Positions 7,218-15,059 of a stretch of DNA of 26,406 bases are shown one piece after another (positions within the stretch are counted from its first letter, which is position 1; each line of letters begins with the position of its first letter). A program made the translations under genes and the position numbers. A model generated the notes under the pieces. That model worked only from the letters and a program-made list of their open reading frames with translations. It was not told the origin of the DNA and did no database searches. Location of the stretch: NCBI GenBank assembly GCA_964489215.1, contig CAZAYB010000014.1, positions 1 through 26,406 on the forward strand. Reading direction: 5' to 3'. Source of the DNA: CAZAYB01 sp964489215 (GTDB lineage: Bacteria > Planctomycetota > Phycisphaerae > Sedimentisphaerales > Anaerohalosphaeraceae).

Positions 7218-9176
7218 TTAATCCGGCAGTATTGTTCGTTTTTCGGCGAAGTGTCTTTTACTGTGGGTGGCTGGGAGATGCCTTGAGAGGACTTCGTAGA
7301 GCTTTGTTTTGTTCAGTGGTTTTGAGATATACTCGTCACAGCCAATGTCGATGCATTTGTTTTTGTCTTCTCTCATTGCGTTTGCGGTAAGAGCTATGAT
7401 TGGTGTTACGAAGCCGCTTTTTCTCAGTTCTACGGTTGCATCGTACCCGTTCATTATGGGCATTTGCATATCCATGAGTATCAGGTCGTAGTTTTGTTTT
7501 TCGGTCATTTCTATTGCCTGTTTTCCGTTTTCGGCTATATCTGTGGTGACACCGGTTTTTTTCAGCAGCAATTCAATTAGTTTCTGGTTTGACGGATTGT
7601 CTTCAACTATAAGAATATGGCCTGTGAATTCAATATCATCGAATTCTGATTTTGACTGCTTTGGTTCGGATTTATGACCGTGGCTGCAAAGGTCCAGGTT
7701 GGCAGGTATTGTTATGGTGAAGGTTGAGCCGGCGTTGACCTGGCTTTTTAATTCGATCTTTCCGTTCAGGAGTTTTGTCAGATATTTTGTAATTGCAAGC
7801 CCCAGTCCTGTTCCGCCAAATTTTCTGGTTGTGCTTTGGTCAGCCTGCGAGAAGGCACTGAATATCTGCTGCTGCTGCTGCTGCGGTATCCCAATTCCGG
7901 TATCTTCGATATCGAACCTGATAAGGGTTTGGTTTGCTTTGTTTTCTGGTGTTACTTTTATATGTACATGTCCTTTTTCGGTGAATTTTATGGCGTTTGT
8001 TGTGAGATTAACAAGGCACTGTTTTAGTCTTATGGGGTCTGTCGCGATATTTTCGGGGAGATCTGTATGTTTTGATATTTCAAATTCGATATTTTTTCTT
8101 ATGGCAGGGGGCCTTAGCAGTGAATCAATATTTTCGAGAATTTCATAGAGGTTCGATTCGACGATTTCTATGTCAAGTTTACCAGCTTCAATTTTTGAAA
8201 AGTCGAGTATGTCGTTTATCAGCTGGAGTAGATTGTTTGCGTTTTCCCTGATTATGTTTATGTATTTTGCATGTTCAGGATCCATTTTTTCATGGCAGAG
8301 CATTTCGCTAAAACCTATGATGCTGTTCATCGGTGTTCTTATTTCGTGGCTCATATTTGCCAGGAACAGACTTTTTGTTTTGTTTGCGTTTTCAGCATCT
8401 CTTGCGAGCAGTTGAGCGTGTTCAGTGGCGGCCTTTAGCTGCTGCTGGCCTGCTATTAACTGCTGATTTGCCGCTTCGAGCTGTTGGTTTGCTGCTTCGA
8501 GCTGCTGTTTATCCTGTTTCTGTGCCTTGATGAGCCTGTGGAGAACCAGCCCCAGCAGAGCAGCTGCAAAAGCGCAGATAACCATCATTTCGATTTGCAG
8601 AGTTTGAAATAATTGGAAATCCTCTTCTATTGCCTTATCAATTTGTGAATCAGCTTTATTACAGCTTTTTATAATATTTTGGAACAGTACATCGAAATCA
8701 TTATCTTTTAGCCTTTTTTGCTTTAAGGTTAGTCTGTCCTTGTTTTCCCATCTGATTTCAGTAAGTTTTTCATACTTTTGAATCTGTTTTTCAGTTTCCT
8801 TGACCAGAGCAATGCTTTTTGGGTCGTCAAGAGCTTTGAAATGTTCACTGTGCTGTTTATTTGTGCAGGTTAAAGCGTGCGTGAGCCATTTAGCCTTATC
8901 GAGATTAGTGCGTGCCCTTTTCATTTCTGCCCTTGCCTTGCTGCCTTGATCATTAAGAGCCTGTTCAAGCCAGAGATGACTTAAAGTAATTTCGAGTTTG
9001 AGCTGTTCGACAGCGGATGATACAGGCCAGTGAATTTTTGTCATTTCATGAGCAACTTTCATTATATAGCCCATGCACCCTATGAAAAGTCCCGTGACAA
9101 TTATCAGCGTTACCCATACCGAAAAAGTACGTCTTTTCTTAATCATCTTCTTTTCGCTCGACATAATCTCTGCCAT
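7218..9176 (-). CDS. Membrane-bound hybrid histidine kinase with C-terminal receiver, 652 aa
   Basis: Sensor kinase of a phosphorelay. TM1 is about residues 17-38 and TM2 about 195-216, enclosing a roughly 155-residue helical periplasmic sensor with no recognisable ligand motif. A Gln-rich coiled coil (220-270) contains four heptads of the QQLEAAN type (224-251). HisKA: His277 in NMSHEIRTP. HATPase_c: Asn394 in LTTNAIKF, DTGIGIP (425-431) and FGGTGLGLAI. Receiver domain (about 520-635): Asp569 in LILMDMQMP, acidic Asp526, Lys619 in SKP. Six glutamines (432-437) encoded by six CAG codons lie directly after the DTGIGIP box. The start at 9176 is uncertain; MSSEKK at residue 5 is an alternative, and neither has a strong ribosome site. 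No HAMP domain is obvious. Downstream partners (HPt, regulator) are not in the window. Confidence 0.93.
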   Translation of the reverse strand: MAEIMSSEKKMIKKRRTFSVWVTLIIVTGLFIGCMGYIMKVAHEMTKIHWPVSSAVEQLKLEITLSHLWLEQALNDQGSKARAEMKRARTNLDKAKWLTHALTCTNKQHSEHFKALDDPKSIALVKETEKQIQKYEKLTEIRWENKDRLTLKQKRLKDNDFDVLFQNIIKSCNKADSQIDKAIEEDFQLFQTLQIEMMVICAFAAALLGLVLHRLIKAQKQDKQQLEAANQQLEAANQQLIAGQQQLKAATEHAQLLARDAENANKTKSLFLANMSHEIRTPMNSIIGFSEMLCHEKMDPEHAKYINIIRENANNLLQLINDILDFSKIEAGKLDIEIVESNLYEILENIDSLLRPPAIRKNIEFEISKHTDLPENIATDPIRLKQCLVNLTTNAIKFTEKGHVHIKVTPENKANQTLIRFDIEDTGIGIPQQQQQQIFSAFSQADQSTTRKFGGTGLGLAITKYLTKLLNGKIELKSQVNAGSTFTITIPANLDLCSHGHKSEPKQSKSEFDDIEFTGHILIVEDNPSNQKLIELLLKKTGVTTDIAENGKQAIEMTEKQNYDLILMDMQMPIMNGYDATVELRKSGFVTPIIALTANAMREDKNKCIDIGCDEYISKPLNKTKLYEVLSRHLPATHSKRHFAEKRTILPD

Positions 9177-9455
9177 TCCCGGATATTAGTGTTACCCCCT
9201 CACCGACACCAGTGGACAGGTGTCCGGTTTACTTGTCAGTTCTTACGAGCTGACTTGTCCTCATAAAATTTATCGACCTGAAATGGGGTTTCATTAACTC
9301 GAAACGGCAAAAAAACTGTATCAAAAGGTGATAAGCGGCTGTTTTTTTTGATTTGTAATTGTTTTAGTCAGTTATGGGCGTATTGGTTCCGATAACCATT
9401 TTAAAGCGACAGATATGAATCTGTTAATTTATTTTGCTGACGTAATCGGGTTGTT
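9177..9455. other. Leader and intergenic region of the hybrid kinase, with two strong stem-loops
   Basis: In the kinase mRNA (minus strand) the leader can fold twice. Positions 9235-9254 give an 8-bp stem (one G-U) with a 4-base loop. Positions 9202-9228 give a stem of about 9 bp with a bulge and an 8-base loop. CCGGA in the second stem could alternatively pair with TCCGG just before the start codon. An 8-base T run at about 9343-9350 follows a weak TATCA/TGATA hairpin on the plus strand. No gene seen. Confidence 0.4.
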
Positions 9456-9866
9456 TTAATTACCCCTGATTTGTATATTTACTTTCCTGGTTCTGGGCCC
9501 ATCGAACTCGCAGAAATATATTCCCTGCCAGGTGCCCAGTTTCAGGGAACCGTCCTGGAGCAGTATCTGCTGTGTGCATCCGATAATTGAGCTTTTGACG
9601 TGTGAGTCGGAGTTTCCCTCGGCGTGTGTGTACCCAGTTCTGTGATGGGGGATAAGCTCATTGAGGGTAAGGAGTATGTCATTGACGACAGACGGGTCGG
9701 CGTTTTCGTTTATTGTTACCGCTGCGGTAGTGTGAGGTATGTGTATTATAACGTCACCTGTTTTTAAGCCTGAGGTATCAACGATTTTTTTAACCCGGCT
9801 TGTAATATCTATCATTTCGTTTCTGCTGTTTGTGTTTACTGAAAAAGTTTCGCTTTTAATGTTCAT
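9456..9866 (-). CDS. YjbQ/UPF0047 family protein, 136 aa
   Basis: Compact cytoplasmic protein of the YjbQ family, which databases name secondary thiamine-phosphate synthase because some members have weak activity in place of ThiE; the physiological role is unsettled. Motifs seen: DVIIHIPHTTAAVTINENAD, DSHVKSSIIG, and LKLGTWQGIYFCEFDGPRTR at the end. The conserved His residues (IPHTT, HAEGNSDSH) form the presumed metal or ligand pocket. Start MNIKSE at 9866 matches the usual length of about 138 residues. AAGGAAGGG lies upstream at slightly long spacing, and the frame could extend upstream to 9983 but that part is not family-like. It lies 162 bases downstream of the mlaF-like gene on the same strand. 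thiC with a TPP riboswitch is elsewhere in the window, an interesting but unproven link to thiamine. Confidence 0.88.
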   Translation of the reverse strand: MNIKSETFSVNTNSRNEMIDITSRVKKIVDTSGLKTGDVIIHIPHTTAAVTINENADPSVVNDILLTLNELIPHHRTGYTHAEGNSDSHVKSSIIGCTQQILLQDGSLKLGTWQGIYFCEFDGPRTRKVNIQIRGN

Positions 9867-10028
9867 GTTGATAAATTTCCCTTCCTTGCCAGAATATAAA
9901 TATCTTCTGTTAGCCGCTGAAAAGCAATTGTCAGAGCCTTTGTTAATTATAAACAGCTTATCATAATCGCGGATTTTTTGCAAGCGACCAGTTATATACA
10001 GATAGTTACAGTGGGGGGCGGGGGGTGT

Positions 10029-10871
10029 TTAGGTTTTGATGAAATCTTCGGGGTTGTACTGGGCTACGAATTTTGTTCCACCCATCCTCAGAGCGGCCAG
10101 GTCGGATTCGCTGACCTTTCCTTCAATGAACTGCTGAACAAGCGGATTTGGGTGGTTTTTAATGTAGTCGGCGTTGCCGTCTGCAATGATTCTGCCTTTG
10201 TGGAGCATTATTATTCGGTCGGCAATTTTGTATGCGCTTTTCATGTCGTGTGTTACTACAACGCTTGTTACGTTCAGCTCCGACTGCAGTTTCAATACCA
10301 GTTCATTGATTATGTCACTGTTTATAGGGTCCAGTCCTGTTGTCGGCTCATCGTAAAGTATTATCTGGGGGTCCAGTGCTATGGCTCTTGCCAGAGAGAC
10401 CCTTTTTCTTTGTCCTCCTGACAGATTGGCCGGGAAATGGTTCTGGAAGCCGTCCATTCCTACCATTGCCAGCTTTACTTTTACCAGCTCATCGACTGCT
10501 TTCCAATCGGTAATTTTCCTGTGCTGTCTTAATGGGAATATGATGTTTTCGTACACGTCGAGGCTGTCGAACAGAGCGGCCATCTGGAAGCAGAATCCAT
10601 AGTTTAGCCTGATTTTTGCGAGTTCCTTTTCATCCATGTTGTCGATTCTCTGTTCCTTGTAGAGTACCTGGCCGGATGTTGGCCTTTCCAGTACTATCAG
10701 ATGCTTCATTAAAACTGTTTTTCCGCATCCGCTCGATCCGATAATGACGGTGGTTTTTCCTGTTTCAATGTCAATTGATATTTCTTCCAGTACGGTTCTT
10801 TGATCGAACTTTTTGACCAGCTTTTGTACTTTTAAGATATGTTCTGGATTTTGATTGTTCTCGGATATCAT
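10029..10871 (-). CDS. MlaF-type ABC transporter ATPase, 280 aa
   Basis: ATPase of an Mla/organic-solvent-resistance type phospholipid transporter, working at the inner face of the membrane with the MlaE-like permease. Walker A GSSGCGKT (residues 45-52), Q-loop FCFQMAALFDSL, signature LSGGQRKRVSLARA, Walker B IILYDEPTTGLDP and the switch His in VVVTHDM are all present. The start at 10871 is supported by AAGGGGGG directly upstream, 10 bases after the permease stop; a longer open frame to 10979 overlaps the permease and is rejected. The last 30 residues extend past the ATPase fold, as in many MlaF proteins. Only the permease and ATPase are here. No MCE-domain MlaD substrate-binding protein follows, so it must be encoded elsewhere. 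Confidence 0.93.
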   Translation of the reverse strand: MISENNQNPEHILKVQKLVKKFDQRTVLEEISIDIETGKTTVIIGSSGCGKTVLMKHLIVLERPTSGQVLYKEQRIDNMDEKELAKIRLNYGFCFQMAALFDSLDVYENIIFPLRQHRKITDWKAVDELVKVKLAMVGMDGFQNHFPANLSGGQRKRVSLARAIALDPQIILYDEPTTGLDPINSDIINELVLKLQSELNVTSVVVTHDMKSAYKIADRIIMLHKGRIIADGNADYIKNHPNPLVQQFIEGKVSESDLAALRMGGTKFVAQYNPEDFIKT

Positions 10872-10881
10872 TTTTCCCCCC

Positions 10882-11691
10882 TTAAAACATAGGTTTCCAG
10901 GGACAAAAGGTATTATATATAGCATCGGCAACAACTGCGAAGATGTAATTAATTGCCAGGATTGAGATGAAGCTTCCAACGAAAGCTTCAGTACAGGCCT
11001 GTCCGACTCCCTGTGCTCCTTCTCTGCATGTAAAGCCCTTATAGCAGCTGATAAGAGCGATTGCAGTTCCGAAAAACAATCCTTTAACTATACCAGTACT
11101 AATGTCCCACAGAGCGACTCCTCTTGCGCTGAAATCGACATATGCTCTGCTGTTTATTCCCAGCTGGATAACGCTGACGAAATATCCTCCGGCAATTCCG
11201 AGCAGGTCCGCATAAATTATCAGACCGGGAGTCAGTATAAGGCAGGCAAGTACTCTTGGTGCAACGAGGTATTTTATCGGGTCTGTTCCCATGCTTTCTA
11301 CGGCAGCTATCTGTTCTGTAACGTTCATCGTACCCAGCTCAGCTGTCAGTGCTCCTCCGACTCTGCCTGCGAGCATTACAGCTACAAGTACCGGACCCAG
11401 TTCCTTTACTACCGAGACATCAATCAAAGCTCCGAGGTGCTCTTCAAGCCCCATGTTAGCCAGCTGCGGATAAAGCTGTATTGCCAGTATCATTCCGACG
11501 AAAGCACCTGTAATCATTACGACATATACGCTTCTGACGCCAATCATATACATCTGGGCCCATATAAGGGGGTACTGTTTCAGTGAGAGCAGGCTTGACA
11601 GTGCGCAAACGACTGCTCTGGCGATAAAGCGCGCAAATTGGCCGACATTACCAATTGTATCTATGGTTTTTGCGCCAATGCTTTCAATCAT
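10882..11691 (-). CDS. MlaE-type ABC transporter permease, 269 aa
   Basis: Integral membrane permease of the MlaE/YrbE family, partner of the adjacent ATPase in intermembrane lipid transport that keeps outer-membrane asymmetry. It has about five hydrophobic helices. The family hallmark is clear: KELGPVLVAVMLAGRVGGAL, then TAELGTMNVTEQIAAVESMG, then DPIKYLVAPRVLA. The length is normal for the family. The ATG at 11691 has a CAGGA about 10 bases upstream. Gene order permease then ATPase with a 10-base gap indicates an operon transcribed leftward. Its presence implies a double-membrane envelope. Confidence 0.94.
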   Translation of the reverse strand: MIESIGAKTIDTIGNVGQFARFIARAVVCALSSLLSLKQYPLIWAQMYMIGVRSVYVVMITGAFVGMILAIQLYPQLANMGLEEHLGALIDVSVVKELGPVLVAVMLAGRVGGALTAELGTMNVTEQIAAVESMGTDPIKYLVAPRVLACLILTPGLIIYADLLGIAGGYFVSVIQLGINSRAYVDFSARGVALWDISTGIVKGLFFGTAIALISCYKGFTCREGAQGVGQACTEAFVGSFISILAINYIFAVVADAIYNTFCPWKPMF

Positions 11692-11989
11692 TTAAGATTA
11701 TCCTGCCGGGTCCAAATTTCAGTTAAGCATTTTTCAGACAGACTTATGGTACCTTATTATTAAGATATCGGTTTATATGAGGGCTGTTTAAATTAAAAAC
11801 CGAGTTATTATTATGAAAAAAAGCATTTTTAGCTGATTTGGACGGTGCTTTTTGTGGTTTTATAATATCGGGCCAAAATAATTTGTTAACATTAATGGGC
11901 TGGTTGAACCTTAGGGCTCAATTTTTAACGTGGTTTTGTATTAGTTGGCAGCTGGTTTTTTTTGTGCGGGTTGAGGCTTTTTTGCAGGG
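11692..11989. other. Intergenic region between purM and the mla-like operon
   Basis: About 298 bases, AT-rich. It holds a hairpin TTGAACC-TTAG-GGCTCAA followed by five T on the plus strand (11904-11926), a weak intrinsic terminator with no plus-strand gene upstream. The region must also carry the mlaE-like promoter (minus strand), but I see only AT-rich candidates and no clear -35/-10 pair. Confidence 0.35.
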
Positions 11990-13063
11990 CTATTTTATGA
12001 TGACTTTTTTTGAGCCTGTTGTTATTTTTCCAATTCTGTAAACTTTTTCACCGTATTTTGTGAGTTTTCGTGTTACTGAATCTGCAAAGTCTTTTGCTAC
12101 AACGAGCGTCAGGCCTATGCCCATGTTGAAGACCCTGAAGGCCTCTTCTTCTGTAAGCGGGCCTTTTTCCTGGAGGAAGGTGAAGATATCTGGGATTTGC
12201 CATGAGCCTTTTTTTATTACTGCATTGCAGTTTTCGGGAAGTATTCTTGGAATATTCCCGACCAGGCCTCCGCCTGTAATGTGTGCCATTGCGTGTACTA
12301 CTTTTTTAACTTTGTATTTTGAGAGCAGTTTGTTTATTGACTGTGCGTATATTCTTGTCGGCTGCAGCAGGACTTCTGCAATAGTTTTATTTTCAAATCT
12401 TTGTATCCTGTCATCAGGTTTGAGTTTTAATTTTTCAAAGCATATTTTTCTTACCAGTGAGAACCCGTTGCTGTGGAGTCCGTTTGATGCCAGTCCGAGA
12501 ATCTGGTCGCCTTTTTCTATATTTTTTCCGTTGATGATTCTGTTTTTTTCTACCACTCCAACGGCGAATCCAGCCATGTCGAAGTCGTCTTTTGCATACA
12601 GGTCCGGCATTTCAGCGGTTTCTCCGCCTATAAGTGCGCATCCTGCTATTTTACATCCCTTTGCAATACCTTGTACCATTTTTGCGACGGTTTTTGGGTC
12701 AAGTTTGTTAACGGCCAGGTAGTCCAGGAAAAAGAGGGGTTCTGCCCCGAGCACAATCATGTCGTTTACGCTCATAGCGACCAGGTCTATTCCAATAGAA
12801 TCGTATTTTTTGATTTTCTGTGCAATCAGGATTTTTGTACCAACACCGTCAGTACATGCGATCAATACCGGGTTTTTGTAATTTTTTTTGAACAGCTTTT
12901 CGTCGTAGTCGAGTCTGAACAGGCCCGCAAAGCCGTTAGGCATTGCCATTACTCTTGGTCCGTATGTGTCGGTTACAGAGGTTGATATTTTTTCCACCAT
13001 CTGGTCGTTGGCATCGATACTTACGCCGGACTCTTCATAGCTTAAGAATTTCTTTTCAGACAT
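11990..13063 (-). CDS. purM: Phosphoribosylformylglycinamidine cyclo-ligase (AIR synthetase), 357 aa
   Basis: Fifth step of purine synthesis: ATP-dependent closure of FGAM to AIR in the cytoplasm. Family motifs: ACTDGVGTKILIA, the MSVNDMIVLGAEPLFFLDY segment, GGETAEMPD, LASNGLHSNGFSLVR, HITGGGLVGNIPR and RVFNMGIGL. Length is typical. MSEKKFLSYEESGV is chosen as the start because GGGGAA sits 7 bases before it; two in-frame ATGs at 13084 and 13078 overlap purF. The gene begins one base after the purF stop codon (TAAcATG), so translation is probably coupled. Stop codon TAG. Confidence 0.96.
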   Translation of the reverse strand: MSEKKFLSYEESGVSIDANDQMVEKISTSVTDTYGPRVMAMPNGFAGLFRLDYDEKLFKKNYKNPVLIACTDGVGTKILIAQKIKKYDSIGIDLVAMSVNDMIVLGAEPLFFLDYLAVNKLDPKTVAKMVQGIAKGCKIAGCALIGGETAEMPDLYAKDDFDMAGFAVGVVEKNRIINGKNIEKGDQILGLASNGLHSNGFSLVRKICFEKLKLKPDDRIQRFENKTIAEVLLQPTRIYAQSINKLLSKYKVKKVVHAMAHITGGGLVGNIPRILPENCNAVIKKGSWQIPDIFTFLQEKGPLTEEEAFRVFNMGIGLTLVVAKDFADSVTRKLTKYGEKVYRIGKITTGSKKVIIK

Positions 13064-13064
13064 G

Positions 13065-14501
13065 TTATTGTTCCCCATGGTCAAAAAGCTGCATCTGATG
13101 TCTTTCCATTGAGAATTTGTTTACTACAGAGCTTACTGGAATTCTGTATTTTCCGCTCCAGCAGGCAGTGCAGTAGTGGTCGTTTGGCAGGTTTGCGCAT
13201 TCGAGGAGTCCTTCCAGTGAAATATATCCAAGGCTTTCGACGCCGAGGAAATCTCGTATCTGCTCTACGGACCTGTTATTTGCGAGCAGTTCTTCCTTTG
13301 TCGGGAAGTCTACTCCGTAGAAGCAGGGGTTTTTTATCGGCGGACAGGCTACTCTCATGTGTATTTCCTTTGCTCCTGCCTGTCTAAGTGCGTTAATTTT
13401 TCCCTTTGTGGTGGTTCCTCTTACTATCGAGTCGTCGATTACAACAATTCTTTTGTCCTTAATGACGCTTTTAATCACAGCGAGCTTAAGCTTAACGGCA
13501 AGATTTCTCATGTCCTGAGTTGGTGATATGAAAGTTCTGCCGACATAGTGGCTTCTTACGAATCCCATTTCAAATGGTATTTTGCTTTCCATTGCGAATC
13601 CGATAGCAGCTGATGTTCCGCTGTCAGGTACTGGCATTACGAGGTCTGCTTCTACGGGGTGTTCTACGGCAAGCTGTATTCCGCTTTTTCTTCTTACTTC
13701 CTGTACGCTTTGTCCGAAGACATAGCTGTTTTGTTTTGAGAAGTATACGTGTTCAAAGATGCAATGGGCCGGTGTTATGGTGCCCGGTTCGACAAAGAAT
13801 CTTGAAGATAAACCGTTTTTATGGAGAGTTACAATTTCACCGGGCTCAACGTCTCTTATGAATTTTGCGTCTATTGTGTCAAATGCGCATGTTTCGCTTG
13901 CTATACAGTATGAGCCGTTCTGGCATTGTCCAATGCTCAAAGGCCTTATTCCGTAAGGGTCCCTTGCAGCCTGGATATGGTCGTCAAATAGAAAGACAAG
14001 CGAGAATGCACCCTGGAGGTGGTTTAATACATGTCCGAGAGGGTCGTTTTTTCCCTGGTGTGATGGTTTTGCGAGCAGGTGAATGATTATTTCCGTGTCG
14101 TTTGTGGATTTGAAGATATGGCCGTATGCCTCGTATTCGTCTCTTAGCAGAGATGCGTTAATGATGTTTCCGTTATGAGCGATTGCAGCCTGTCCTCTTG
14201 AGAATTCAGTGAGCAAAGGCTGGGCGTTTACGATGCTGCTTGAGCCTGCGGTTGAGTATCTTACGTGTCCAATTGCTGCGGTTCCCTTTAATTTTTCAAG
14301 GGTTTCGCTGCCTTTTCTAAAAACTCTGGATACCTGCCCCATACCAGTAAGTCAGTCAATCTCTTCGTTTTTCAGGCTTGCAATACCAGCTGATTCCTGT
14401 CCGCGGTGCTGAAGGCTGTGAAGTCCGTAATATGTTTTATCTACGGCATCCTTATCGCCGAAAATAGCGAATATGCCGCATTCTTCCTTTTTGTCAGGCA
14501 T
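13065..14501 (-). CDS. purF: Amidophosphoribosyltransferase with an in-frame TGA at codon 50
   Basis: First committed enzyme of purine synthesis: a glutaminase domain feeds ammonia to a phosphoribosyltransferase. The natural start is ATG 14501 with GAGGG 5 bases upstream, giving MPDKKEE and then the nucleophile Cys8 of CGIFAIFG, exposed after propeptide removal, followed by HSLQHRGQESAGI. Codon 50 is TGA (14352-14354). The frame then continues LTGMGQVSRVF to the normal end. Downstream are GHVRYSTAGSS, the PRPP loop VVIDDSIVRGTTTKG, and Cys residues in AHCIFEH, NPCFYG and HYCTACWSGKY that match the [4Fe-4S] cysteines of the Bacillus-type enzyme. The restart candidate ATG 14342 has no ribosome site and would lack the catalytic Cys. 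The TGA replaces a variable residue. It may be a nonsense mutation, a sequencing error or readthrough; other genes here use TGA as a true stop. Confidence 0.9.
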
Positions 14502-14535
14502 AGATTCCCTCATAGTGCCATATTGCTAAAAGCAG

Positions 14536-14564
14536 AGTTTATATGATTAAGGTCTGTAAGTCAA
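14536..14564 (-). promoter_or_regulatory. Candidate purF-purM promoter
   Basis: Minus strand: TTGACT (14559-14564), a 17-base spacer, TAAACT (14536-14541); alternatively TATAAA (14538-14543) with 15 bases. It lies about 35-60 bases upstream of the purF ATG. No purine riboswitch or PurR-like palindrome is evident. Confidence 0.5.
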
Positions 14565-14885
14565 TGCAATTTGCAAAAGAGTAAATAAATACGTTTGAAA
14601 AGTATTTTCGTTCTTGCTTTGGGTATTTTAAGGGTGGAGACGGAATTAGAAGCTTGCCAGGTCTTATAATCAGAATAATCAAGATTATTTGAAAAAAATA
14701 AAATGCTTGTTTGGCCGGAGGTATAAAAAAAAGCGATATCAGTTGTTTGTATATATGTTTAGAAAAGATTTTTTCAATCATATTATAGGACGCTTTATTA
14801 TTTCAAGCCGCCAATTCAAGACAAACTCAATCTAAAAGAAGAGATTTACTTAATGTTTGTTTTGAACTACCGATATAATGAATAA
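14565..14885. other. AT-rich divergent intergenic region between purF and the chemoreceptor gene
   Basis: About 320 bases between the two promoters. I see only scattered short AT-rich inverted repeats, no convincing ORF with a ribosome site and no RNA gene. Confidence 0.4.
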
Positions 14886-14914
14886 TTGATTGATTGATTT
14901 GAATTCTATTTAAT
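14886..14914 (+). promoter_or_regulatory. Candidate sigma-70 promoter of the chemoreceptor gene
   Basis: TTGATT (14886-14891), a 17-base spacer, TTTAAT (14909-14914, 5 of 6 consensus). It would give a leader of about 140 bases. No flagellar sigma-28-type element was seen. Confidence 0.4.
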
Positions 14915-15059
14915 AGATATTTTTCGGTATCATGTAGGGGGATTTCTGTGTTTCGGTGTATTTTCTTTTTTTAGTTAATTTGCTGATTTCAGAAATACAT
15001 TCCCGGCTAAATGTAAAATGCAGCCAGTTTTTAGGATCCATTTTTTGGGAGATTTTAAG

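Noticed and set aside
9867..9983. Upstream extension of the YjbQ-like gene
   Set aside because: Residues do not resemble the family, which begins near MNIKSE.
10872..10979. Upstream extension of the mlaF-like gene
   Set aside because: It overlaps the permease and the residues are not ABC-like; a strong ribosome site supports 10871.
11904..11926. Plus-strand terminator between purM and the mla-like genes as evidence for a small RNA
   Set aside because: The hairpin is short, the T run only five bases, and no promoter or conserved structure is visible.
13065..14342. purF annotated from ATG 14342
   Set aside because: No ribosome site, and it would lack the family N-terminus; the upstream frame with Cys8 is clearly purF.
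14352..14354. Selenocysteine or a TGA=Trp genetic code for the purF codon
   Set aside because: Several genes in the window end in TGA at the expected place, PurF has no selenocysteine tradition, and no SECIS-like stem follows.
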